DNA of 8,631 bases from the NCBI GenBank assembly GCA_900555335.1, contig USKU01000053.1, positions 1-8,631 on the forward strand, in the 5' to 3' direction. The DNA comes from an uncultured Atopobium sp. (lineage in GTDB: Bacteria; Actinomycetota; Coriobacteriia; Coriobacteriales; Atopobiaceae). The position numbers and the translations under genes were made by a program. A model generated the notes under the pieces. That model made no database searches. It was not told the origin of the DNA and worked only from the letters and a program-made list of their open reading frames with translations. Below, piece by piece: positions 1-6,729 of this stretch. How positions within the stretch are numbered: position 1 is the stretch's first letter; the number at the start of each line of letters is the position of its first letter.

Positions 1-46
1 TTCTTCGGCAGAACCTACCAAAGCTGCGCTATTTTGTGCGCCAGGC

Positions 47-91
47 CTAAAAGCCAGCGCTAACACGCTGCAGAATCATAATCACCCGCAT
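47..91 (-). CDS. Short ORF (14 aa), possible leader peptide or frameshifted gene start
   Basis: An ATG at 91-89 is followed by 14 codons (MRVIMILQRVSAGF) and a TAG at 49-47. A near-ideal Shine-Dalgarno sequence, GGGAGGT, lies 7-8 nt upstream, which is why I list so short a frame. The Shine-Dalgarno is in the 3' arm of the hairpin at 93-137, so translation could be structure-controlled. Another minus frame is open from a GTG at 66-64 to the window edge (22 codons, beginning VLALAFRPGAQ), but this GTG has no ribosome binding site of its own. The short ORF could be a regulatory leader peptide, the broken start of a larger gene running off the left edge, or chance. The opening MRxxxxQRVS loosely recalls D-aminoacyl-tRNA deacylase, but the match stops after a few residues and I do not assign it. 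I do not recognise this gene. Confidence 0.3.
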   Translation of the reverse strand: MRVIMILQRVSAGF

Positions 92-92
92 A

Positions 93-137
93 TGAACACC
101 TCCCATTTCTTATGTCCAAGAAATGGGAGGTAGTTCA
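93..137. other. Long near-perfect hairpin downstream of the histidine kinase gene
   Basis: The 14-nt arm at 98-111 (ACCTCCCATTTCTT) is perfectly complementary to 118-131, with a 6-nt loop at 112-117. The stem continues for 5 bp (TGAAC at 93-97 with GTTCA at 133-137) past a single bulged A at 132, giving about 19 bp in all. It lies about 50 nt past the histidine kinase stop, where a terminator is expected. Neither side carries a T tract, so intrinsic termination would be weak. On the minus strand the 3' arm contains GGGAGGT, the Shine-Dalgarno of the short ORF starting at 91, and the 5' arm acts as an anti-Shine-Dalgarno. It may therefore be a translational switch rather than, or as well as, a terminator. 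Confidence 0.75.
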
Positions 138-184
138 CGACTGGCGAGAAGGACCTTTTACTTTTGGATGTGCCTTTGGGTTCA

Positions 185-1555
185 CTAGGACATCTCTCGA
201 GGTAAAACAATGGTAAAGCGTGTGCCTACACCCTCACGAGAGAGCACCTCAATAGAGCCGTCATGATTATCGACAATCCATTTTGCGATGGATAGTCCAA
301 GTCCAGAACCCTCGTTGCTTTCAATACGAGCGTTGTCGGCTCTCCAGAATCTCTCAAAAATATGAGCGGCTGCTGTCTCGGACATGCCCATACCTTCATC
401 TTCGATTGAAACTTGAACGGTTTTCTCATCATACGCGACATTAAAAGAAATGGTGGTCTGAGCAGCAGAATATCGAGCAGCATTTTGCACGATGATACGG
501 ATAGACTGCTTAATCATTGCGGTGTCAGCAAGCACCTGATAGCAATCGTCTGTTGGTGTACTCTGATCAAATTTCAGCACATAGTGATGATCTGGATCAA
601 TCATTTCCGACTCTTCACAGACCTCAGAAGTTATCCGTGCAAGATTGAGCTTAGTCTTTGTGAGGGTATTTCTTCCTGCGTCTCCGCGTGCTAAGAAGAG
701 GAGCTGCTCAACAAGGTCATGCATGTGTTCGCTCTCGGATTTGAGTGCAGCGATAGACTCATCTAGTACAGCCTCGTCTGTCTTACCCCAGCGATCCAGC
801 ATGTCAGTATAACCTCGGATAACAGCTATAGGAGTGCGAAGCTCGTGGCTGGCATCATTAACAAAGCGCATCTGTTGTAATTTTGCTTCTTGCATGCGTT
901 GAAGCAGTTTATTCAAGGCAATCTCAATACTTGCCAGGTCTTGGTCGCCCGTTTGAATCTTTGGCGCATTGATATTGGCTTCTTCAATTGCCTGTTCAAG
1001 ACTCCTGATTTTCTCACTTTTGACCAGGACGTCATTTGTTGTAGCTTCGGTAGAAAGAACATCAATATTTACCAGTTGGTCTGCTTTAAGTGCAAGTGTA
1101 TTGAGGGGCTGAAGAGCTCTTCTGACACGACGCATATCACCGAAGAATGACAACAGATCAATGATTTCCCAGATAAGAATTGCAATATACATGGGCCAGA
1201 AGCGTGCTAACTCTACACCTAAATCAAATATTTTTGCGCCAAAAGTAGGGCCATGAACAATGTATTTTAGGCTTGAGAGTCCGTGTAAGAAACTGAATCC
1301 AGTAAGAGAAATAGAGTGAGACTCAGTAGGGAAAAAACCTAGGTAAAAAGTACCTTGCGGAACATGCTGGTTATACATATAAATAAAAATCAGAGAAATA
1401 TTTACCAGTAAAAAAAGATCAAAGCCGACGTAATTCATCAGCTTACGCCACCAAAATCCCCAGGTAATTACTCCAGCTGTCGACGAATCAGAGGGAGTAA
1501 AGAAAGGTTTTTTATGCTCTTGTATGGAGGACTGGTTATGCTTCTCTGATGACAT
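185..1555 (-). CDS. Membrane sensor histidine kinase of a two-component system
   Basis: This is a 456-residue HisKA-type sensor kinase that should autophosphorylate and pass phosphate to the response regulator encoded just upstream. It has a cytoplasmic N-terminus, TM1 (about 40-62), a short external loop (about 63-118) and TM2 (about 119-139). A HAMP-like linker follows, then the H box ASHELRTP with phospho-acceptor His237, the N box (Asn358 in QNAARYS), the G1 box DEGMGM (about 386-391), the F box FERFWR (about 400-405) and the G2 box GSGLGLSIAK (about 416-425). All catalytic boxes are intact. I chose the ATG at 1555 because GGAG lies 6 nt upstream (1565-1562). An in-frame GTG at 1567 would add 4 residues but has no such site. 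The gene overlaps the regulator by 20 nt, which suggests translational coupling. The kinase domain resembles the ArlS/BaeS-type group; the signal is unknown. Confidence 0.93.
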   Translation of the reverse strand: MSSEKHNQSSIQEHKKPFFTPSDSSTAGVITWGFWWRKLMNYVGFDLFLLVNISLIFIYMYNQHVPQGTFYLGFFPTESHSISLTGFSFLHGLSSLKYIVHGPTFGAKIFDLGVELARFWPMYIAILIWEIIDLLSFFGDMRRVRRALQPLNTLALKADQLVNIDVLSTEATTNDVLVKSEKIRSLEQAIEEANINAPKIQTGDQDLASIEIALNKLLQRMQEAKLQQMRFVNDASHELRTPIAVIRGYTDMLDRWGKTDEAVLDESIAALKSESEHMHDLVEQLLFLARGDAGRNTLTKTKLNLARITSEVCEESEMIDPDHHYVLKFDQSTPTDDCYQVLADTAMIKQSIRIIVQNAARYSAAQTTISFNVAYDEKTVQVSIEDEGMGMSETAAAHIFERFWRADNARIESNEGSGLGLSIAKWIVDNHDGSIEVLSREGVGTRFTIVLPREMS

Positions 1556-2240
1556 ATCCGACTCCACGAACAGTAGTAATTAGCTTGATGTTATAGCGGT
1601 CATCAATTTTTGCACGTAGATGGGCAATATGAACATCTACGTTGTTTGTTTCTCCAGCAAACTCATATCCTAAGGCTTCAGATGCAATACGTTCACGGCT
1701 CATGACAACGCCAGCGTGCCCCATAAGCATACGGAGGACTTCAAATTCCTTAGTAGTAAGTTCGATTGAATCGTTCTTGACACAGACTTCTCTACGATCA
1801 ACATCAAGTGCGACACCCTTAATTGTAAAGGTGCTTGTAGCAGCTGTTTGAGGAATTGTCGGCGAGTTTAAACTGTCTGCCTCGTGGTGTTTGAGTGCCA
1901 CGCGAATGCGGGCGAGAAGTTCCTCTATCGCAAAAGGTTTGGTGAGGTAGTCATCTGCGCCCGCATCGAGACCAGCTACTTTATCCATAACCGAATCACG
2001 AGCAGTAAGCATGATAGTTGGCGTGTTTTTCTCGCGACGAATCCTTCTAAGAACTTCTAGACCATTAAGCTGGGGGAGAAGTACATCAAGCAAGATAAGG
2101 TCGTAGTCATTTGACAGTGCTTTTTCAGCTCCGGTTCTTCCGTCAAGAGCTTTGTCTACTTCATAGCCCTCATGTTTAAGCTCGAGTTCTATAAAGCGTG
2201 CAATTTTTTCTTCGTCTTCAACGATAAGAACCTTAATCAT
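1536..2240 (-). CDS. OmpR/PhoB-family response regulator
   Basis: This 234-residue DNA-binding response regulator is the full usual length of its family. The receiver domain (1-118) has the acidic pocket Glu8/Asp9, phospho-acceptor Asp52 in LILLDVLLP, the switch Thr79 and the conserved Lys101 in LTKPF. After a short linker (about 119-134), a winged-helix effector domain (about 135-234) carries the typical NNVDVHIAHLRAKID recognition-helix region and ends in the wing hairpin RGVGYVIRE. It most resembles the ArlR-like branch by eye. The start has a moderate ribosome binding site, AGGCGAG, 3 nt upstream. The kinase gene begins inside its 3' end, so the two are a cognate pair. The upstream DUF4342 gene is 53 nt away with no terminator visible between them. 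The divergent ABC genes are the most obvious candidate target, by position only. Confidence 0.95.
   Translation of the reverse strand: MIKVLIVEDEEKIARFIELELKHEGYEVDKALDGRTGAEKALSNDYDLILLDVLLPQLNGLEVLRRIRREKNTPTIMLTARDSVMDKVAGLDAGADDYLTKPFAIEELLARIRVALKHHEADSLNSPTIPQTAATSTFTIKGVALDVDRREVCVKNDSIELTTKEFEVLRMLMGHAGVVMSRERIASEALGYEFAGETNNVDVHIAHLRAKIDDRYNIKLITTVRGVGYVIREA
1562..1565 (-). promoter_or_regulatory. Ribosome binding site deciding the histidine kinase start
   Basis: GGAG on the minus strand lies 6 nt before the ATG at 1555, within the last codons of the response regulator. It favours that ATG over the in-frame GTG at 1567, which has no purine-rich site at a suitable distance. Confidence 0.6.
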
Positions 2241-2293
2241 TTTCTCGCCTAAATATCGAAGTTTTCTATTTTAGGTTTGGAACCAATTGCATT

Positions 2294-2836
2294 TTATTTT
2301 TTGTCGATAACATCTTTTTTGATGGAACCCGCTGCATCTGCAGCCTTATCCATTGCCTCATTTACATCAACAACAATAGGATAAGCTCCCTGAATGTGAT
2401 AACGCATCTCAAAGAACAGGCCAATGATGAGCAGCCAGAATGTAGCACCCCAGAGGAACAGACCAACAATCGGAATAATTACTGGCATGGCCATGAACTG
2501 CTCGCCACGACGAGTAACAATGAATTTTGCTTCTACACTCTTATGGAAGAGTTCCTTGCACTTTTCCCAAAGAGAAGACATATTCTCTGAGAAATCAGAC
2601 TTCTTGCTTGATTCTTGGTAGGCAATTTGAGCTGCTTCCATTTCTGGAGAAACGTCTGACTGTGCAGCTGACTCAGTAGTATAGTTTGCAGTCTGTTTAG
2701 TGGACTTGCCCTGCCTCTCGAGCCAAATAATTGCATCAAGAACATTATCATCACAAGCGTCAAGTGCTGCCTTTGCGTCCTCGTAGCTTACGCCGCACTT
2801 CTCGCGAATTACTTCAACCTTTTCTAGCTTTTCCAT
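2294..2836 (-). CDS. UBA-like/DUF4342 small membrane protein
   Basis: This 180-residue protein has an N-terminal UBA/TS-N-like three-helix domain (about 4-42; pattern IREKCGVSYEDAKAAL then NVLDAIIWLE), as found in EF-Ts and NAC proteins. A polar, Ser/Gln/Glu-rich linker follows (about 43-88), then a DUF4342-type segment (about 90-150) with the basic motif FIVTRRGEQF leading into a long hydrophobic stretch (about 117-143). The C-terminal tail (155-180) is charged and probably amphipathic. It has no signal peptide and no catalytic motif. The AGGAAG ribosome binding site lies 6 nt before the ATG. It is the first gene of the apparent operon with the two-component system, 53 nt ahead of the regulator. 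Family knowledge gives no biochemical function; an accessory or signal-input role at the membrane is inference from context. Confidence 0.85.
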   Translation of the reverse strand: MEKLEKVEVIREKCGVSYEDAKAALDACDDNVLDAIIWLERQGKSTKQTANYTTESAAQSDVSPEMEAAQIAYQESSKKSDFSENMSSLWEKCKELFHKSVEAKFIVTRRGEQFMAMPVIIPIVGLFLWGATFWLLIIGLFFEMRYHIQGAYPIVVDVNEAMDKAADAAGSIKKDVIDKK

Positions 2837-2860
2837 GATCAGCTTCCTTTCGAGATGTTA

Positions 2861-2877
2861 AAGACGCCTCTCGTCTT
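2861..2877 (-). other. Small hairpin in the leader of the DUF4342 gene
   Basis: AAGACG at 2861-2866 and CGTCTT at 2872-2877 form a 6-bp stem with a 5-nt loop. It lies 25-41 nt upstream of the DUF4342 start codon and so would be in its 5' untranslated RNA. It leaves the ribosome binding site free. It could stabilise the message; chance is possible. Confidence 0.35.
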
Positions 2878-3036
2878 CGTGATACATGGTCTCTTATAAA
2901 GATTAACCAATTATTGAGGTTAGATTAAGCTTTCATAAGTATTTTAATGGGATTGTTTACACGTCTCAATTACAGGCAGCGCGCTTACCACTTACCGATT
3001 ACTTATAAAACTAGCTTGTTTTAGCTATTCAGCAGT

Positions 3037-3064
3037 TTGAAACTATTAAATAGTTATCTATGAC
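3037..3064 (+). promoter_or_regulatory. Candidate promoter of the ABC operon
   Basis: TTGAAA (3037-3042) and TATGAC (3059-3064) are separated by 16 bp, a plausible sigma-70-type pair, with the -10 imperfect. Transcription would begin near 3071, leaving a leader of about 80 nt. The spacer contains the perfect palindrome at 3041-3055. Assigned by eye only. Confidence 0.35.
3041..3055. repeat. Perfect 15-bp palindrome, candidate operator
   Basis: AACTATT-A-AATAGTT has two fully complementary 7-base arms around a central A. It overlaps the end of the candidate -35 and most of the spacer of the ABC-operon promoter, so a bound dimer would be expected to block polymerase. I do not recognise it as a known Fur, DtxR, MarR or Rex box. 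It is AT-rich, so chance is a real alternative. Confidence 0.45.
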
Positions 3065-3134
3065 TAACTTTTGGCAATTAAGTTTTCTGTCAGAGCCAGC
3101 CTGAATAACAGACACTACATTGTGAGTTTGTGGC

Positions 3135-3140
3135 AGGAGG
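3135..3140 (+). promoter_or_regulatory. Ribosome binding site of the first ABC gene
   Basis: AGGAGG precedes the ATG at 3151 by 10 nt. The in-frame GTG at 3130 lies upstream of this site and the one at 3145 is only 4 nt from it, so the ATG is the best start. Confidence 0.6.
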
Positions 3141-3150
3141 CGGTGTGGGT

Positions 3151-4950
3151 ATGGCAAATCGTCAGAACCAAAGTGTTCAAGCTACTGAGTCCAACCAAAA
3201 TACAAAACAGGATTCTCAGCAATCTGAAGTAAATCCTGTTGCAGTGTTGCTCGAGTGGTCAGACAGAAAAGGTATGTACGCGTTCTCTGTCATCCTTGCC
3301 ATTATTGGTGTTTTGGGAGGAATGGTTCCCTACGTTGCCGCAGGAAACATGGTGGTTGGTATCTTTAATGGAATTCAAGAATGGTCGTTTTACCTGTATT
3401 GGGGACTTATAGCGGGTCTTAGCTATTTAGTAAAAATAGTTTTTCACCATCTTTCAACTACCGTTTCTCATAAGGCAACGTTTGCGACAATTGCAAACAT
3501 GCGCACCCGAGTGGCAAAGAAGCTGACAACTATCCCCATGGGATATGTGCTTGATACGCCATCCGGCTCTCTCAAACGCCTCTTGGTCGAGAAGATCGAT
3601 AGTATTGAAACCACACTTGCTCATGCAGTTCCTGAATTAACTTCAAACCTTACAGCTGCTTTTGCGGTTTTTGTGTACCTCATTGTTTTGGATTGGCGTC
3701 TTGCTCTTGCTGCTCTACTCACTATTATTGTGGGACTTGCTTGTTTATCAGGCATGATGAAAGACTATGAGTATTGGTATCAAAATACTATCGTAACTGG
3801 TAAAGAGATGAACAATGCTTCAGTTGAGTATGTGTCAGGAATTGAGGTAATTAAGGCTTTTGGGCAGTCCGCTAGCTCTTACGAGAAGTTCTCAAAAGCT
3901 GTTTATGCCTCTGCCCATGCTTTTATTGATTGGATGAGTCACTGCCAAATCTGGCAGGATGCCATGTTGTCAATTGGTCCTGCAACGTTAGTAACGGTAT
4001 TGCCCCTTGGATGCTTGTTTGTGCTTCAGGGAACTCTTTCTCCTTCTACTTTTGTTATGTGTGCCGTGCTTTCTTTAGGCATTTTTCAGCCGCTCTTTGA
4101 AGCAATGAGCTTTATGGATTCTCTTGCGCAGGTAGGTTCTGTTGTCAAAGAAATCTCTGAGGTATTGAATTACCCAGATCAGGTTCGAGCCGAGGTCCCT
4201 TGTACGCTTGAGGGCACTGAAATTAAACTGAGTGATGTTCGTTTCTCGTACGGAAGCAATGAAGTAATCCATGGGATTACTTTAGATATTGAGCCAGGAC
4301 AAGTTACAGCACTTGTTGGTCCAAGTGGATCAGGTAAGTCTACTGTTGCACGGCTTATCGCAGGTTTCTGGGATCCAAATGGAGGGTCTGTTTCTATTGG
4401 AGGACAAGATATTCGCTCCTGCGCTCCATCTCAACTCGCAGACCTTGTAGCTTACGTTGATCAAGATAGTTACCTTTTTGATGAGACCATTATGGAAAAT
4501 ATCAGGATGGGTAAAAAAGACGCCACCGATGAAGAGGTAATTGCTTGCGCAAAAGCTTCTGGCTGCCATAACTTTATCCAATCGCTTCCTCATGGTTATC
4601 AAACGGTTGTAGGAGGCTCGGGAGGTCATCTTTCTGGTGGCGAGCGTCAGCGCGTGGCAATTGCTCGAGCTATGCTCAAAAATGCGCCTATTATCATGCT
4701 CGATGAAGCAACAGCCTACGCAGATCCAGAATCAGAAGCAGAGGTTGAATCTGCAGTTGCAAAGCTGGTGGCTGGTAAAACGTTGGTGGTTATCGCGCAC
4801 CGCCTTTCTACTGTACAAAATGCCGACAAAATTGTTGTCGTTAATAATGGCTCCATTGAAGCTGAGGGTACGCACGAGCAGCTTATGGAGACATGTCCGC
4901 TCTATGCAACCATGTATCGCGCTCATATCGGCGCACTTGATGAGGCTTAA
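3151..4950 (+). CDS. ABC transporter half-molecule (permease fused to ATPase), subunit 1
   Basis: This 599-residue type IV (exporter-fold) half-transporter has a polar Gln/Asn/Ser-rich N-terminal tail (about 1-30), six membrane helices (about 40-320) and a C-terminal nucleotide-binding domain. The domain shows the A-loop Tyr367, Walker A GPSGSGKST (390-398), Q-loop Gln438, signature LSGGERQR (494-501), Walker B IIMLDE (514-519) with catalytic Glu519, D-loop Asp525 and switch His550. All are canonical. The segment around GSLKRLLVEKIDSIE resembles the IrtA/YbtP-like branch, which includes siderophore importers despite the exporter fold, but the N-terminal siderophore-reductase domain of IrtA is absent. 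It is probably a heterodimer with the product of the gene 14 nt downstream. The start is the ATG with AGGAGG upstream. Substrate and transport direction are not determined. Confidence 0.92.
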   Translation: MANRQNQSVQATESNQNTKQDSQQSEVNPVAVLLEWSDRKGMYAFSVILAIIGVLGGMVPYVAAGNMVVGIFNGIQEWSFYLYWGLIAGLSYLVKIVFHHLSTTVSHKATFATIANMRTRVAKKLTTIPMGYVLDTPSGSLKRLLVEKIDSIETTLAHAVPELTSNLTAAFAVFVYLIVLDWRLALAALLTIIVGLACLSGMMKDYEYWYQNTIVTGKEMNNASVEYVSGIEVIKAFGQSASSYEKFSKAVYASAHAFIDWMSHCQIWQDAMLSIGPATLVTVLPLGCLFVLQGTLSPSTFVMCAVLSLGIFQPLFEAMSFMDSLAQVGSVVKEISEVLNYPDQVRAEVPCTLEGTEIKLSDVRFSYGSNEVIHGITLDIEPGQVTALVGPSGSGKSTVARLIAGFWDPNGGSVSIGGQDIRSCAPSQLADLVAYVDQDSYLFDETIMENIRMGKKDATDEEVIACAKASGCHNFIQSLPHGYQTVVGGSGGHLSGGERQRVAIARAMLKNAPIIMLDEATAYADPESEAEVESAVAKLVAGKTLVVIAHRLSTVQNADKIVVVNNGSIEAEGTHEQLMETCPLYATMYRAHIGALDEA

Positions 4951-4964
4951 GGAGGGGAGTAGCA

Positions 4965-6698
4965 ATGTTATCTGTCTTAAAAATGTACTTTCAGTTTGGA
5001 AGTTCTTATCGCCAGAAACTCTATAAGGGCCTTTTCTTTACCATTCTTGGCTGTCTCTTTGAAGGCGTACAAATAACGGCGCTTTGGATTGTTTTTACTG
5101 CTCTTACTACGGATACACTCTCAACTCAGACAATATTTTCTGCGCTGGGAGTTATGCTTCTGAGCATTATAGGAGCGTTCATTTGCGCTCATTTTAAAAG
5201 CGAGAATTTCTGTGATGCTAATTTTAGTATGGCTGGTACCAAGCGTGCGGAAATTGGAGACACGCTGCGCCGCTTACCAATGGGCTATTTTAACGAGAAT
5301 AGCCTGGGTGAAGTAACAGCTGTTATGACCAATCAGCTTGATGTAATGCAAAATCTTGGTGGCCTACTTTATATGATGGTTGTTGGTGGATTAGCTTTAA
5401 CCGCAATTATTGTTGCGTTCTTGTTTGTGTTTTGTTGGCAACTAGGCCTTATAACTGCGGCTACATTTGTTCTTTTCTGCATTACTATGGAGCTGCTCCA
5501 GGCTTACGTGCGCAATGTATCAGATAAGTATGTAGCTGCTAATACCACCTTAATCAGCTCTGTTCTTGAATATGTCCGCGGCATTAGTGTAGTAAGAGCG
5601 TTTTCTCTTATTGATGATGCAGAAGGAAAATATGCCAAGGCAGTTGACGATTGTCACGTTCAAGCGCTTAACCTTGAGCTTAAGGCGCTTCGTTTCTCAG
5701 TTTTGCAAATGGTTATCTCTAAAGCCACCAGCATTATCATGTGCCTGGTATCAGTTGGTTTGTGGCTCTCTGGAACACTTGATACAGCTGCTTGTTTAAC
5801 CGTGGTAGTTATGTCATTTATGTTGTTTAGTCGCCTAGAATCTGCTGGTCGTTTTTCAACTATTCTGCGTAATCTTGAAATTGCAATGGAACAAACAAAC
5901 GCTATTCTCGCCACTCCCGCAATGGACGAGGGAGAGGGTCTTGAGAAGGCGGCATCTTGCGACATAGAACTTTCTCATGTTTCCTTTGGCTACGATGACA
6001 GGCAAATTCTTGAAGATGTCAGCCTTTCTATTCCCGCAGGCACCTCCTGTGCCATTGTGGGGCCAAGTGGATCTGGCAAAACAACTCTTGTCCGCTTGAT
6101 TGAACGTTTCTGGGATGTGAATTCAGGTCAAGTGACCCTTGGTGGACGCGATGTGCGCGACTATAAAGTTGACGCCCTACTCCAAAATTTCTCTACCGTA
6201 TTTCAGGGAGTATTCCTTTTTGATGACACCATTGAGAACAACATCAAGTTTGGCAATCCAGACGCAACTCATGAGCAAGTAGTTGACGCAGCTAAGCGTG
6301 CCTGCTGTGAAGAGTTTATTGAGGCTTTGCCTGATGGATATGAAACGCGCTTAGGAGAAGGTGGCTCAATGCTTTCTGGCGGCGAGCGCCAGCGTCTTTC
6401 TATTGCGCGCGCTATCTTAAAAGATGCGCCAATCGTAGTACTTGATGAGGCAACGGCTAATGTTGATCCAGAAAACGAGCTTGAACTTCAGCGTGCAATC
6501 GCAGAGCTCACAAACTCTAAGACCGTTATTATGATTGCCCATCGCCTAAAGACGGTGCGTAAAGCAAATCAGATACTTGTCCTGGATAAGGGCCGTATTG
6601 TTCAAAGAGGCACTCACGAGTCACTGATGGCAGAAGGCGGCATCTACGCTGATTTTGTTAACATGCGCGAGAAAACCGTCGGCTGGAAAATTGCCTAA
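4965..6698 (+). CDS. ABC transporter half-molecule (permease fused to ATPase), subunit 2
   Basis: This 577-residue partner half-transporter has six predicted membrane helices (about 20-290) followed by a nucleotide-binding domain. The domain has the A-loop Tyr343, Walker A GPSGSGKTT (366-374), Q-loop Gln414, signature LSGGERQR (470-477), Walker B VVLDE (491-495) with catalytic Glu495, D-loop Asp501 and switch His526. The motif LRRLPMGYFNENSLGEVT before the third helix region resembles the IrtB/YbtQ-like branch. The ribosome binding site AAGGAGG overlaps the stop codon of subunit 1, 9 nt before the ATG, so the two are co-transcribed and probably coupled. Because both subunits keep full motifs, both ATP sites of the heterodimer should be competent, unlike many asymmetric heterodimeric exporters. 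Substrate unknown. Confidence 0.92.
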   Translation: MLSVLKMYFQFGSSYRQKLYKGLFFTILGCLFEGVQITALWIVFTALTTDTLSTQTIFSALGVMLLSIIGAFICAHFKSENFCDANFSMAGTKRAEIGDTLRRLPMGYFNENSLGEVTAVMTNQLDVMQNLGGLLYMMVVGGLALTAIIVAFLFVFCWQLGLITAATFVLFCITMELLQAYVRNVSDKYVAANTTLISSVLEYVRGISVVRAFSLIDDAEGKYAKAVDDCHVQALNLELKALRFSVLQMVISKATSIIMCLVSVGLWLSGTLDTAACLTVVVMSFMLFSRLESAGRFSTILRNLEIAMEQTNAILATPAMDEGEGLEKAASCDIELSHVSFGYDDRQILEDVSLSIPAGTSCAIVGPSGSGKTTLVRLIERFWDVNSGQVTLGGRDVRDYKVDALLQNFSTVFQGVFLFDDTIENNIKFGNPDATHEQVVDAAKRACCEEFIEALPDGYETRLGEGGSMLSGGERQRLSIARAILKDAPIVVLDEATANVDPENELELQRAIAELTNSKTVIMIAHRLKTVRKANQILVLDKGRIVQRGTHESLMAEGGIYADFVNMREKTVGWKIA

Positions 6699-6729
6699 CT
6701 GCTGGTAAGACGCTAAAAATATCCCACGT

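Larger units (their letters stand above)
2837..3150. promoter_or_regulatory. Divergent intergenic promoter region
   Basis: This 314-bp AT-rich region separates the minus-strand DUF4342/two-component operon from the plus-strand ABC operon, so promoters for both should lie here. No start-to-stop gene is convincing within it. Besides the palindrome and hairpin listed separately, there is a weak inverted repeat TAACC-N9-GGTTA (2904-2908 and 2918-2922). For the minus operon I find no clean -35/-10 pair; the TATAAG at 2898-2893 lacks a good -35. The position makes it the most likely binding region for the response regulator, but no clear tandem OmpR-type repeat is visible. Confidence 0.6.

Noticed and set aside
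47..91. Resemblance of the short ORF to the start of D-aminoacyl-tRNA deacylase
   Set aside because: Only a QRVS-like match near the N-terminus is shared; a stop follows and no frame continues with the family pattern.
2241..2293. Terminator or separate promoter between the DUF4342 and regulator genes
   Set aside because: Only a 6-bp repeat (CCTAAA/TTTAGG) with a 16-nt gap is visible and no convincing -35/-10 pair was found, so read-through is the simpler view.
3004..3009. TATAAA as the -10 element for the ABC operon
   Set aside because: The bases 17 or 18 positions upstream (GCGCTT) do not resemble a -35 element, so the TTGAAA/TATGAC pair was preferred, though it is also only moderate.
3130..3150. 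In-frame GTG start adding 7 residues to ABC subunit 1
   Set aside because: The AGGAGG site at 3135-3140 would lie inside the coding region; it serves the ATG at 3151 instead.
4637..5026. 129-codon plus-strand open frame across the ABC gene junction
   Set aside because: It is an alternative frame of ABC subunit 1 running into subunit 2, where both genes have intact motifs; its translation is compositionally odd and unrecognisable.
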